A stretch of DNA of 64,000 nt from NCBI RefSeq assembly GCF_042657365.1, contig NZ_JBHSKT010000004.1:124001-188000 (forward strand), read 5' to 3'. The notes under the pieces were generated by a model. The model searched no databases, was not told the origin of the DNA, and saw only the letters and a list, made by a program, of their open reading frames with translations. Each line of letters starts with the position of its first letter. Within the stretch, counting starts at the first letter, position 1. Of the stretch, positions 7,636 to 16,048 are shown in pieces. Origin of the DNA: Adhaeribacter_A terreus (GTDB lineage Bacteria > Bacteroidota > Bacteroidia > Cytophagales > Hymenobacteraceae). The position numbers were made by a program, and so were the translations under genes.

Positions 7636-8970
7636 TTGGAACCAGACCCCTATAGTTGGAATAACCTCAGCGCGCTGCTTTTGCAGGCCGATACCATTCA
7701 GGTTTTTTCCTATCTTTTAATACCGTTTTTATTGTTCTTTTCGGCCCTGCTTTCCGGGGCCGAAAAGGCTTATTTTTCGTTGCCCGACGAAGCCCTGGAA
7801 CATTACCGGCACAGCAACACCAAAGCAGACAACCGCGTCTGGAAACTGCTTGAAAATCCGCGGCAAACCTTATCTACCATTTTCTTTGCCAAGAGTTTTG
7901 CTTATGCGCTCATGCTGTGCCTGGTTTTCTGGTTCAGCTGGCAGGCTTTTAATACTTCCCCCGAAAACGACAGCTTTAATATTTTTATAGCTTTTCTGCT
8001 TTTTCTGGCGCTGGTTTTCCTGGCCGAAATTCTACCAAAAGTTTATTACACCCATCACCCGGAAGGTCTGGCGCGCAGCCTTGCTCCTTTTCTGCACTTT
8101 TTTCAGAAAATACTCAGCCCTTTTACCGGTTTATTTTTAGCTACCGAAACAATAGTAAGCCGCAAATTCAACTTAAAACTGAGCCAAAGCCCTATTGAAG
8201 ATCTGCAGGAAGCGCTGGATGCGACGATCAGTGAAGAAACCACTACCGAAGAAAAAGAAATTCTGCGCGGCATTGTGGCTTTCGGTTCATTTTCGGCGAA
8301 GCAGATCATGCGTTCCCGCACCGATATTGTGGCCTTCGATTACAACCTAACTTTGCCCGAACTTATTCCGCTGATCGAAGAAAATAATTATTCGCGGGTA
8401 CCGGTTTACCTAGATGATATTGATACGATTGAAGGCATTTTATACATGAAAGATCTGCTGCCGCATTTTGATGGCGGCAAAGATTTTAAATGGCAAAGCT
8501 TGCTGCGGTCGCCGTTTTTTGTACCGGAAAGCAAGAAAGTTGGCGATCTGCTGAAAGATTTTCAGGAAATGCACGTGCACATGGCCATTGTGGTAGATGA
8601 GTACGGCGGCACGTCGGGCCTGGTAACGTTGGAAGATATTATTGAGGAAATTGTGGGCGATATTAAAGACGAGTTCGACGATGAAGATGAGCTGGTTTTT
8701 TCGCAACTCGACGAAAATACCTATATCTTTGATGCGAAAACCTCGCTGCACAACTTCTGCAAAATTACCGGAACGCAATACGAAAAACTGGAAGAAGTAA
8801 AAGGCGAAAATGAAACGCTGGCCGGCCTGATGCTCGAATTATTTTCCCGGATACCGCGTACCGGCGCCGAAACCACGCTGGAGCCGTACCATTTCAGAAT
8901 TGAAGCTGCCGACAGCAAAAAAGTTATAACCGTAAAAGTGCATGTTAAGCCCGAAAATAAAATTATCTGA
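7636..8970 (+). CDS. gldE: Gliding motility-associated protein GldE (CNNM/CorC-type, CBS domains)
   Basis: 444 residues starting from TTG at 7636 (MEPDPYSWNN). Three membrane segments lie in the N-terminal DUF21-like region (about residues 22-45, 85-105 and 113-135). Two CBS motifs follow (MRSRTDIVAFDYNLTLPEL, and VDEYGGTSGLVTLEDIIEEI), then a CorC_HlyC domain near the C terminus. GldE in Flavobacterium johnsoniae is related to CNNM/CorC ion-transport or magnesium-efflux proteins and is needed with GldD for gliding. The last 29 bases overlap gldD in another frame, which implies translational coupling. Confidence 0.9.
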   Translation: MEPDPYSWNNLSALLLQADTIQVFSYLLIPFLLFFSALLSGAEKAYFSLPDEALEHYRHSNTKADNRVWKLLENPRQTLSTIFFAKSFAYALMLCLVFWFSWQAFNTSPENDSFNIFIAFLLFLALVFLAEILPKVYYTHHPEGLARSLAPFLHFFQKILSPFTGLFLATETIVSRKFNLKLSQSPIEDLQEALDATISEETTTEEKEILRGIVAFGSFSAKQIMRSRTDIVAFDYNLTLPELIPLIEENNYSRVPVYLDDIDTIEGILYMKDLLPHFDGGKDFKWQSLLRSPFFVPESKKVGDLLKDFQEMHVHMAIVVDEYGGTSGLVTLEDIIEEIVGDIKDEFDDEDELVFSQLDENTYIFDAKTSLHNFCKITGTQYEKLEEVKGENETLAGLMLELFSRIPRTGAETTLEPYHFRIEAADSKKVITVKVHVKPENKII

Positions 8971-9586
8971 TCTTCGCCTGAACCGACTTTTCTGCCTGTT
9001 TCTGGTACCGTTTTTATTTGCCTGCGAGCCCGAATACACGCCCAAACCGAAAGGCTATAACCGTATTGATCTGATGCCGGCCAAATACCGGCCGCTACAG
9101 GAAAAACACCCTTACAAATTCGAGTATTCGGCTTACGCTAAAATTCTGCGCGACTCGAGCCGCCTGAGCGAACCGCACTGGATAAACATTTATTACCCGG
9201 CCCACAAAGCCAACGTGCAGCTTACCTACAAAGCCCTGAACAACAACCCGAAAACGTTTAACAGCCTGGTAGAAGATGCGCGTAAGTTAACGTCGAAGCA
9301 CCAGATAAAAGCTTATTCTATAGACGAAGCGCAGATCCGGACGCCTAACGGCAACACCGCTTTTGTATTCGAGCTGAGCGGCGAAGTTCCGAGCCAGTTC
9401 CAGTTCTACGTTTCCGATTCTACCAACCATTTCCTGCGTGGCGCGCTTTACTTCCGCACCGCCACTGCCAACGATTCTTTAGCGCCGGTTATTGAATACG
9501 TTAAAAAAGACGTGGTTCATTTGCTGAATACGCTGGAATGGACGGATGTGAAAACCGGAAAAACGCTGGGGAAAACGAAGCGGTAA
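8942..9586 (+). CDS. gldD: Gliding motility lipoprotein GldD
   Basis: 214 residues. The leader contains RLFCLFLVPFLFAC, with a lipobox Cys at about residue 28, so it is a lipoprotein. GldD landmarks include PKPKGYNRIDL near the N terminus, HWINIYYPAHKANVQLTYK, and the C-terminal segment VVHLLNTLEWTD. It is required with GldE for gliding and probably for type IX machinery function. The ATG at 8942 lies inside gldE. The reading frame after the overlap is intact, so this is an overlap and not a frameshift. Confidence 0.93.
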   Translation: MLSPKIKLSDLRLNRLFCLFLVPFLFACEPEYTPKPKGYNRIDLMPAKYRPLQEKHPYKFEYSAYAKILRDSSRLSEPHWINIYYPAHKANVQLTYKALNNNPKTFNSLVEDARKLTSKHQIKAYSIDEAQIRTPNGNTAFVFELSGEVPSQFQFYVSDSTNHFLRGALYFRTATANDSLAPVIEYVKKDVVHLLNTLEWTDVKTGKTLGKTKR

Positions 9587-9588
9587 TG

Positions 9589-9695
9589 GTAGAGACGCAA
9601 TACTTTGCGTCTCTTTTGCAAATTGACCTGAAGTTCTGCCCGTCAGAAACGTAAAATTCCGGCCTTGTCTGAGACGCAAAGTATTGCGTCTCTAC
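9589..9695. repeat. Facing pair of GTAGAGAC hairpin repeats
   Basis: Two 25-bp units at 9589-9613 and 9671-9695 are exact reverse complements of one another. Each unit is itself a hairpin (GAGACGCAA, 4-base loop, TTGCGTCTC). A related unit is at 31852-31880. This has the architecture of REP-type palindromes mobilised by RAYT transposases. It follows gldD directly and may also act as a terminator. Confidence 0.85.
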
Positions 9696-9798
9696 ATTGC
9701 CCTTTTTTATCACACGCTAGCGAAAGGCCTCTATGTCATTTCCGATCTGACCTAAAATTTCGTAATTTTACAATGTAATCCGCGGTGTTGAAAAACAC

Positions 9799-9825
9799 TT
9801 TTTCCGCCTAAAACCCTACCGTTTT
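9799..9825 (-). repeat. 27-bp dispersed element, copy 5
   Basis: Reverse orientation with core CGGTAGGG. It ends 6 bases before the TTG start of recG, so it lies in the recG leader or promoter region. Confidence 0.8.
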
Positions 9826-9831
9826 TCAACT

Positions 9832-11928
9832 TTGTCGTCTAATTTTTTCCATACCAAGATCGAGTTTCTGAAAGGCGTTGGTCCACAGCGCGCGGGTTTG
9901 CTGCAGCTGGAATTGGGCATCTTTACGGCTGGCGACCTCATTCAGCACTACCCTTTCCGGTATTTGGACCGCACGCAGGTTTACAAAATTGGCGAACTGC
10001 ACGAAGACCTACCGCTGGTGCAGATAAAAGGCATTTTAAAGCGCAAGCAACTCATTGGCGAAGGCCGCAAGCAACGACTTTCAGCGGTTTTGGTGGATGA
10101 TACTGGCGAGATAGAACTGGTTTGGTTCAAGGGCGTGAAGTGGCTCGATAAAACGCTGAAGAATTTCACGGAATACCTCGCTTTTGGCAAACCGACCTTG
10201 TTCAACAGCAGCCTGAATATGGCGCATCCGGAAATGGAAGATACGGCGGAGCTGAAACAGGAAACCGGTTTTCTGCAGCCCGTTTACCACACTTCCGAGA
10301 AAATGAAAGTGCAGCGCCTGGATAGCAAAGCGTTGAGCCGCATCACACAGGTGCTGGTGAACATGGCCAAGCCACACATCCAGGAAACGCTTCCGAAATA
10401 CCTGATAGACCAGTACAAGCTCATTTCGAAGCAGGAAGCGCTGATAAATATCCATTTCCCGGAAAATGCCGAAAAACTGCAGGCAGCGCGGTTCAGACTG
10501 AAGTTTGAAGAACTGTTTTACGTGCAGCTGAAGCTCATGCGCCAGAAAGTGGTTCGCAAAGCCGATCTGTACGGACAGGTTTTCAAAAATACCGCTACCC
10601 TCACCGAATTCTACAAAAACCACATGGTTTTTGACCTGACCGGTGCGCAGAAACGGGTGATCAAGGAAATTTACAAAGACGTTACCTCGGGCAAGCAAAT
10701 GAACCGACTGTTGCAGGGCGACGTGGGTTCCGGCAAAACGATCGTGGCGTTCATTTCTATGCTGATGGCGGTAGATAATGGCGCGCAGGCCTGCTTAATG
10801 GCGCCTACCGAAATTCTGGCCGAACAGCATTACACCGGCCTGAAAGAATTTGCCGATAAGCTGGGAATTAACCTTGGGAAACTGACGGGCTCTACGAAAC
10901 AATCTGAACGCAGAATTATTCACGAGCAGTTGCGGAATGGCGAAATGAAAATGATAGTCGGTACGCATGCGTTGCTCGAAGATGTAGTGCAGTTTCAGAA
11001 TCTGGGGCTTTGTATTGTGGATGAACAGCACCGTTTTGGCGTGGCGCAGCGCAGCAAATTGTGGCAGAAAAATCCGAGGGTAATTCCGCACGTTTTGGTG
11101 ATGACGGCTACCCCTATTCCGCGCACGTTAGCGATGACGCTTTATGGCGATCTGGATGTTTCAGTGATCGATGAAATGCCGGCCGGCCGGAAGGAAATTG
11201 TAACCGTGCACCGTTTCGATAGCAAACGCTTGCGGGTTTTCGGGTTTATGCGCGAACAGATAAAGCTGGGCCGCCAGGTTTACATTGTGTATCCGCTTAT
11301 AGAAGGTTCCGAAACCATGGATTACAAAGACCTGACCGACGGCTACGAAAGCATTACGCGCGCTTTTCCGGAATACGAGGTAAGCATTGTGCACGGTAAA
11401 ATGAAACCTGCTGACAAGGATTTTGAAATGCAGCGCTTCGTACGGAATGAAACGCAAATTATGGTGGCAACTACCGTAATTGAAGTGGGCGTGAACGTGC
11501 CGAATGCCAGCGTAATGGTAATTGAGAGTGCCGAACGGTTTGGTTTAAGCCAGCTGCATCAGTTACGCGGGCGCGTGGGTCGGGGTGCGGAACAGAGCTA
11601 CTGCATTCTGATGACGGATTACAAACTCGGCAAAGACACCAAAGTGCGCATCGAAACCATGGTACGTACCAACAACGGTTTCGAAATTGCCGATATCGAT
11701 CTGAAGCTGCGCGGGCCAGGTGACCTGATGGGAACGCAGCAAAGCGGGGTTTTAGACTTACTTATTTCCGACCTGAGTAAAGACGCTAAAATTCTGCAAG
11801 AAGCACGTTATGCGGCCATGCAAATGCTGGAAGAAGACCCGAAACTGGAAAAACCGGAAAACGAAAATATCCGGCAGCACATCCGTTCGCTAAGCAAGCA
11901 TGCGGTAAACTGGAGCCGGATCAGTTAG
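9832..11928 (+). CDS. recG: ATP-dependent DNA helicase RecG
   Basis: 698 residues. The TTG start at 9832 gives MSSNFFHTKIEFLKGVGPQR, matching the usual RecG N terminus; no upstream ATG is available. The wedge/OB domain spans about residues 50-150. Walker A is GDVGSGKT (about residue 298), the DExH box is DEQH (about residue 396), and motif III is MTATPIPRTLAMT. QLRGRVGRG is motif VI. It reverses stalled forks and migrates branched DNA. It stands alone between gldD and a small uncertain ORF. A weak translation rate from TTG is possible. Confidence 0.96.
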   Translation: MSSNFFHTKIEFLKGVGPQRAGLLQLELGIFTAGDLIQHYPFRYLDRTQVYKIGELHEDLPLVQIKGILKRKQLIGEGRKQRLSAVLVDDTGEIELVWFKGVKWLDKTLKNFTEYLAFGKPTLFNSSLNMAHPEMEDTAELKQETGFLQPVYHTSEKMKVQRLDSKALSRITQVLVNMAKPHIQETLPKYLIDQYKLISKQEALINIHFPENAEKLQAARFRLKFEELFYVQLKLMRQKVVRKADLYGQVFKNTATLTEFYKNHMVFDLTGAQKRVIKEIYKDVTSGKQMNRLLQGDVGSGKTIVAFISMLMAVDNGAQACLMAPTEILAEQHYTGLKEFADKLGINLGKLTGSTKQSERRIIHEQLRNGEMKMIVGTHALLEDVVQFQNLGLCIVDEQHRFGVAQRSKLWQKNPRVIPHVLVMTATPIPRTLAMTLYGDLDVSVIDEMPAGRKEIVTVHRFDSKRLRVFGFMREQIKLGRQVYIVYPLIEGSETMDYKDLTDGYESITRAFPEYEVSIVHGKMKPADKDFEMQRFVRNETQIMVATTVIEVGVNVPNASVMVIESAERFGLSQLHQLRGRVGRGAEQSYCILMTDYKLGKDTKVRIETMVRTNNGFEIADIDLKLRGPGDLMGTQQSGVLDLLISDLSKDAKILQEARYAAMQMLEEDPKLEKPENENIRQHIRSLSKHAVNWSRIS

Positions 11929-11929
11929 A

Positions 11930-11956
11930 AAAACGGTAGGGTTTTGGGCGGCAAAC
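11930..11956 (+). repeat. 27-bp dispersed element, copy 6
   Basis: Core CGGTAGGG, spacer GGGCGGC. It begins 1 base after the recG TAG. Confidence 0.8.
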
Positions 11957-12031
11957 CCGGAACGCAAAAAATCCGGCAATGCTTCAGCATTCCGCGAGAG
12001 AATACAATAAAGCAGCACCGGATAAATTAGT

Positions 12032-12058
12032 AAAATGGTAGGGTTTCGGAAGGAAAAA
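12032..12058 (+). repeat. 27-bp dispersed element, copy 7
   Basis: Core TGGTAGGG, T-block TTTC. It abuts the 3' end of the small minus-strand ORF at 12062. Confidence 0.75.
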
Positions 12059-12061
12059 GTA

Positions 12062-12283
12062 TTAGTTGAGTTGCAGGGAGCCTTTCTCGAATTTCACCGA
12101 AACCGGCGAATGCTCTTTTTCAGCAATTGGAGAACGCTCAATGTTGTTGGTAAAAACAGTGTTAGTTTCCTGGGTTTCCTGCATCTTGGCAACAGGGGTT
12201 TGCAGAGTTATCGTTTCATTTTTAGCAAGCTTACTCATTACAATCAAACACACTAACACTAAAACTTTCAGTACAAATTTCAT
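12062..12283 (-). CDS. Small secreted or membrane-anchored protein, unknown
   Basis: 73 residues. The first 20 residues (MKFVLKVLVLVCLIVMSKLA) are a plausible signal peptide or anchor. The rest is polar and rich in Glu, Thr and Asn, with no domain I recognise. Two plus-strand frames cover the same DNA but have no signal-like start or domain, so the minus frame is preferred. No convincing -7 box was seen upstream. It could equally be non-coding. Confidence 0.45.
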   Translation of the reverse strand: MKFVLKVLVLVCLIVMSKLAKNETITLQTPVAKMQETQETNTVFTNNIERSPIAEKEHSPVSVKFEKGSLQLN

Positions 12284-12627
12284 AGTAAATATATCTTTTC
12301 AGGAAAAGGCAACAGAGAACTATACTGATAAACCGCCTCAAAGTTACGCCGGCGAGCAAATATATAACCCTTTTTTATATTAAGTTTCTTTAATCTATTT
12401 ATTAACAATACATTATACGGGTTTCACCGCCTATTCCGGCTTGCTCACTAAAAACCAGCAACCATTGGTCAGAATTTAGTTTTGCACTAAAACCGGTAGG
12501 AACTGCCCTAAAACCGGCATGATTTTATATATATGACACGCTCTATACCGGAAACGGTTTTCAAGATTGAAACTTTTATATTTGCCTGCCGGTAAGGTTA
12601 CCACCGCCTCAACCTAAAATTTGCCCT
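12284..12627. other. Intergenic, 344 bases
   Basis: AT-rich. It holds a degenerate relative of the 27-bp element near 12489-12513 (AAAACCGGTAGG then a CTAAAA end), and a -7 box for the next gene at 12577. Nothing else is recognisable. Confidence 0.5.
12577..12584 (+). promoter_or_regulatory. -7 box upstream of the secreted protein gene at 12628
   Basis: TATATTTG, an exact TAnnTTTG match 43 bases before the GTG start. No TTTG at the expected -33 spacing. Confidence 0.5.
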
Positions 12628-14088
12628 GTGAACAAGTACCTGTTTTTCTTGCTTTTTGCCCTACCGTTTCTCTCGGTTTTCTCTTCTGAAACGCTGGCCC
12701 AGTCTAAAACCAGATCGGTACCATTTGCTTACCGCCCCGACGAATCTGATGACCGGTACAACCAGCGCCTGAAACATAAAACCCTGGCCGTAAGCGAAAC
12801 CGATTTCGTGATCCTGAGCAAGAAAACCGATACCGAATTTGCCGTTGAACGCTACAACGAACGCCTCGAAAAAACCTGGAGCGCGGTGCTGCCATTAACC
12901 AGCGGCGAAACCGTGGAGACATTTGCTAAAAGTGAAGCCGGCGTATATGTACTCACGCACCGCACCAACTCCGAAGTGGGCTCGCAAACCTTAACCGGGC
13001 ATTTATTCGATCTGAAGAACGGCAGCAAACTGGAAACCAAAAAGCTTTTTGAAGCGCCCGCTAAAAGCCGGAAAATTGCCGTAAGCCTTTCCGATGATGG
13101 TAGCAAAATTGCGGCTTTCCAGTATTTAATGCAGGAAGCGAAGATCAAAGCCATTCAGGCCGGCATTTTCGACAGCCGTTTTCAGAAACTGAAAGACCAG
13201 AACTACAACCTCCGCGACATTGCCACCAACGTTTCGGCGAACCTGAAAATAGACAACCGCGGCGACCAGTATTTGTGCTTGCTCAGCGATAATGCCACCA
13301 AACTCAGCGTGCGCAAATACACTAACACTTCCGATGAAGCCAAAGTGATGTCGGTGCAATTAGGCGGTATGTTTTCGGGGAAGCAGGTTTACGTTTTCCA
13401 GACGCAGTACCAATTGCAGCAGAACGGTTTGCTTTACGCCGCCGCCCTTACTTTAGACCGCAACACCTCCGATTACCACAGCCTGAAACTGGTAAAATTC
13501 GATTTTGTAGCGTCGGAAATGGCTTTTGCGCCCGAATTTAAATTTACCCCGGAATATATTGACAGCCTGAATAAATCTTACCCCACCGATAAACCGGTGA
13601 AACGCCTGGAAGATATTGAGCTTTCGGAAATGGTAATTACGCCGGAAAAAGACGTGGTGCTGATCGCCGAAAAACGCTATACCGAAGGCGGCGAAAACTC
13701 GAATTACGTAGCCAAAGAACTGCATTTGTTTACTTACGACGAATACCTGAACCTGGCCTGGCGCTCTATTCTCATGAAAAACCAGGTTGCTCCGCCCGAA
13801 GAAGCCTTCAGCGGAATTTCTTACCTGGCCAATTACGTAAGCGGCGCGCTGCACATTCTTACCCTAGAAACAATAAACGGCAAAACCGACCTATATAACC
13901 GCCGCATAAACGCGCACAACGGCGCCGGCGAAAACCCCAAACCACTCGGCCTGAACGTTGCCAACGACAAAAATATAGCTTACATCAAAGACTTTACTGC
14001 CTGGCTAAACGACCGGAAGTTGGTAGTTGTGAGCCGGCCGAATAAAAAATCAGCATCGCTGCAGCTTAACAGAATAATTTTTAAGTAA
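12628..14088 (+). CDS. Secreted protein of unknown function
   Basis: 486 residues from a GTG start. The signal peptide is MNKYLFFLLFALPFLSVFSS and cleavage is probably after ETLAQ. The mature part is a long series of short beta-strands with charged turns (for example FVILSKKTDTEFAVERYNER and KNGSKLETKKLF), resembling a beta-propeller-like or beta-rich periplasmic protein; this is by appearance only. There is no lipobox and no type IX sorting domain at the C terminus (ends LQLNRIIFK). I do not recognise a named family. It has its own -7 box and no close partner. Confidence 0.75.
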   Translation: MNKYLFFLLFALPFLSVFSSETLAQSKTRSVPFAYRPDESDDRYNQRLKHKTLAVSETDFVILSKKTDTEFAVERYNERLEKTWSAVLPLTSGETVETFAKSEAGVYVLTHRTNSEVGSQTLTGHLFDLKNGSKLETKKLFEAPAKSRKIAVSLSDDGSKIAAFQYLMQEAKIKAIQAGIFDSRFQKLKDQNYNLRDIATNVSANLKIDNRGDQYLCLLSDNATKLSVRKYTNTSDEAKVMSVQLGGMFSGKQVYVFQTQYQLQQNGLLYAAALTLDRNTSDYHSLKLVKFDFVASEMAFAPEFKFTPEYIDSLNKSYPTDKPVKRLEDIELSEMVITPEKDVVLIAEKRYTEGGENSNYVAKELHLFTYDEYLNLAWRSILMKNQVAPPEEAFSGISYLANYVSGALHILTLETINGKTDLYNRRINAHNGAGENPKPLGLNVANDKNIAYIKDFTAWLNDRKLVVVSRPNKKSASLQLNRIIFK

Positions 14089-14117
14089 GCACTTGCTTTT
14101 CAGCTGAAATCGTTTTG

Positions 14118-14125
14118 TATCTTTG
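14118..14125 (+). promoter_or_regulatory. -7 box upstream of lipoprotein gene 14145
   Basis: TATCTTTG, an exact TAnnTTTG match. A TTG at 14093-14095 stands 22 bases upstream and could be a weak -33 element. It predicts a leader of about 15 bases. Confidence 0.55.
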
Positions 14126-14144
14126 CGGAATAATTCAATTTCGT

Positions 14145-14879
14145 ATGAAAAACATTTACCTGCTCGTATTCGCGGTTTTCGGCTTATTGCTGGTTAGTTG
14201 CAAAGATAAAGACAAAGACCCTAAGCCAACAGTAGGCAGTATTCGCTGCGCAGTTACTCCGGCGGGTTCGGTAAGCGCCATGAGCGTTACGGCGGGCGGC
14301 ACCATTTACACAGCCCTGCCCGAAGCTGACAATTCTTTCCTGATCGGCAACCTGCCACCGGGCCAGTACACAGTTTCATTTCAGACCACCCCAAACTATA
14401 GAGAGCCGGCCAAGCGCCTGGCTGAAATTACGGCCAATAATGAAACCAATCTTGGCACGATTTCCATCGAAAAAGTAATTGATACCGGTACCTTTTCGGC
14501 TACGCTGAACGGCAACAGCTGGGTTTCGCCGCTGCCGTTGGGCACTATAAACAATAACAGCCTGATCGTAACGGGTACGCAAATAAACCTGAATGGCAAC
14601 AGCGAAGTTATAACGCTTGTGCTGCCGAATTTTAACGGTACCGGAATTTATACCGGCCCTGTTGATGCCAGCGCCACTTTTACATCGGTTTCAATTTCGG
14701 GCAACATGCAGAACTGGAGCACCAGTACAGGCCAATGCCTCGTAAACATTTCCCGCCTCGACCCGAATGAAAAACAGGTTTCAGGCACGTTCAGCTTTTT
14801 AGCGATTCCCGCCGATCCGAATGCTTCGGGCACCAAAACGGTAACCAACGGTACTTTCTCTAACGTGAGTTTTCAATAG
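14145..14879 (+). CDS. Lipoprotein, paralogue A (DUF6252-like C terminus)
   Basis: 244 residues from ATG 14145. An upstream in-frame TTG at 14115 is rejected because it lies before the -7 box. The lipobox is FGLLLVSC (Cys about 17), followed by a KDKDKD spacer. The N-terminal domain (VGSIRCAVTPAGSV to about residue 110) looks like a carboxypeptidase-regulatory-like beta-sandwich. The C-terminal part with SGTFSFLAIP and VTNGTFSNVSF resembles the DUF6252 pattern common in Bacteroidota. It shares layout and motifs with the gene at 17176. The partner sorting-domain gene at 14998 is convergent. Confidence 0.75.
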   Translation: MKNIYLLVFAVFGLLLVSCKDKDKDPKPTVGSIRCAVTPAGSVSAMSVTAGGTIYTALPEADNSFLIGNLPPGQYTVSFQTTPNYREPAKRLAEITANNETNLGTISIEKVIDTGTFSATLNGNSWVSPLPLGTINNNSLIVTGTQINLNGNSEVITLVLPNFNGTGIYTGPVDASATFTSVSISGNMQNWSTSTGQCLVNISRLDPNEKQVSGTFSFLAIPADPNASGTKTVTNGTFSNVSFQ

Positions 14880-14880
14880 T

Positions 14881-14907
14881 AAAACGGTAGCGTTTTCGCA
14901 TAAAAAA
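14881..14907 (+). repeat. 27-bp dispersed element, copy 8 (runs into terminator)
   Basis: Core CGGTAGCG. The final A-block is the A-tract of the terminator that follows. It begins 1 base after the TAG of the lipoprotein gene. Confidence 0.8.
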
Positions 14908-14946
14908 GTCCCGGCTTCTTTCCATAGAGGCCGGGACTTTTTTATG
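14902..14946. terminator. Bidirectional terminator, AGTCCCGG type
   Basis: AAAAAAGTCCCGGC and GCCGGGACTTTTTT arms between convergent genes. The same stem recurs at 38600 and 40415. Confidence 0.85.
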
Positions 14947-14960
14947 TTTCTGCTTTATAG

Positions 14961-14987
14961 TTTTCAGGCTGAAAACCATAGCGTTTT
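14961..14987 (-). repeat. 27-bp dispersed element, copy 9
   Basis: Reverse orientation with core CGCTATGG and spacer CAGGCTG, the most common form. It ends 11 bases from the stop of the sorting-domain gene. Confidence 0.85.
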
Positions 14988-14997
14988 GAGCATTGCC

Positions 14998-16008
14998 TTA
15001 CTGCACTACAAGTCTTTTTACAGCTGCTTTGCCTTCGGTTTCTATTTGCACCAGGTAAATTCCTTTGGCATATCCCGAAACATCAATAGTGTGGTTTTGC
15101 AAACCGGCTTCGGCTTTATCGAGCGCTAAAACGGCTACTTCCTGCCCTAAAAGATTGGTTATTCTGAGCGTTGCTGCCGCCGTTTTTTTAAGTTCGAACT
15201 GAATATTGGCAACGCCGGAAGCCGGGTTCGGGAATAGTTGCAGTTTCATTTGCGCAGCCAGATCTTCTTTGGTTCCCAGCTTTTTCACATCGAGGTAAAC
15301 GCCGGTATAGATTGTGCCCATTAAAGTAACGCGGCGGGTCATGCGCAACAGCGGGAAATGCACACCCGGCTGAAACCAGTCGTACGTAACCGTATTTTCG
15401 GAATACATAGTGCCCGGATTGGAAACTTCTTCAGTTTTCAGTTTCAGCACATTCTGGACAGTTCCGGTTGGTAAAACCAGCGTACCGTAGCCTTCGGCAG
15501 TTACCGTTACGTTGCCGATGCGCGGAATAACATTGCCGGCCAGCGTGGCGGTTCCGACATAAGCATCGGTAAAAGTATCGTTGAAGGTGAACGGGAATTT
15601 CAGTTTTTCAGCCGGATCGGTGTTTTCCAGCGCATAACCCTGCACCGATTCATAAAGGGCATACTCTTTCAGCATCGTGCCCGTGTTTTCGAGATACGCG
15701 TATTCATTGCCGACCTTTACTACCATATTTGCCGCTGGGTAATCGGTTGGTTTGGGCGCTGCCGCACGGGTAATTACTTCGGCTTGCTGCGCACCTGCCG
15801 AGGAAAGTGCACTGAAATTCCAGTTTGGGTTAGCGCCAGCCAAAGCGCCGGTCGTAAATTCCGGAATCCCAATCGTAGTCTGGTGCGCCTGGAATTGGTC
15901 GCCGATCTGGAGGTTGTTGCTGGCGGCCGTAAGCGTAGGCTGGGCGGCTACCTGGTTACCGGCGGCGCTAAAAAACGCTATGCAAACCGGGAGTAAAAGT
16001 CTTTTCAT
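14998..16008 (-). CDS. Type IX secreted protein with C-terminal sorting domain, paralogue A
   Basis: 336 residues. The signal peptide is MKRLLLPVCIAFFSAAGNQV (cleaved near VAAQ). A mature domain of about 225 residues has no recognised fold. A type A sorting domain of about 80 residues starts at LQLFPNPASG and ends with the basic KAAVKRLVVQ, including GKGIYLVQIE-like GYAKGIYLV. Such domains direct export through the type IX system and are removed or used for anchoring at the surface. The neighbour at 16049 is a paralogue with the same layout, 40 bases upstream on the same strand. Confidence 0.9.
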   Translation of the reverse strand: MKRLLLPVCIAFFSAAGNQVAAQPTLTAASNNLQIGDQFQAHQTTIGIPEFTTGALAGANPNWNFSALSSAGAQQAEVITRAAAPKPTDYPAANMVVKVGNEYAYLENTGTMLKEYALYESVQGYALENTDPAEKLKFPFTFNDTFTDAYVGTATLAGNVIPRIGNVTVTAEGYGTLVLPTGTVQNVLKLKTEEVSNPGTMYSENTVTYDWFQPGVHFPLLRMTRRVTLMGTIYTGVYLDVKKLGTKEDLAAQMKLQLFPNPASGVANIQFELKKTAAATLRITNLLGQEVAVLALDKAEAGLQNHTIDVSGYAKGIYLVQIETEGKAAVKRLVVQ

Positions 16009-16048
16009 AATTAGAGCTCTGTTTTTTTTAAGAGTGATGAGAATAAAT

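Noticed and set aside
8942..8970. gldE/gldD overlap as a frameshift or fused gene
   Set aside because: Both frames are intact and full length, with a lipoprotein signal at the gldD start; a translational-coupling overlap is the simpler reading.
12066..12383. 105-codon plus-strand frame and another at 12035-12256
   Set aside because: No signal, domain or promoter; the minus-strand frame has a better N terminus, though even that is uncertain.
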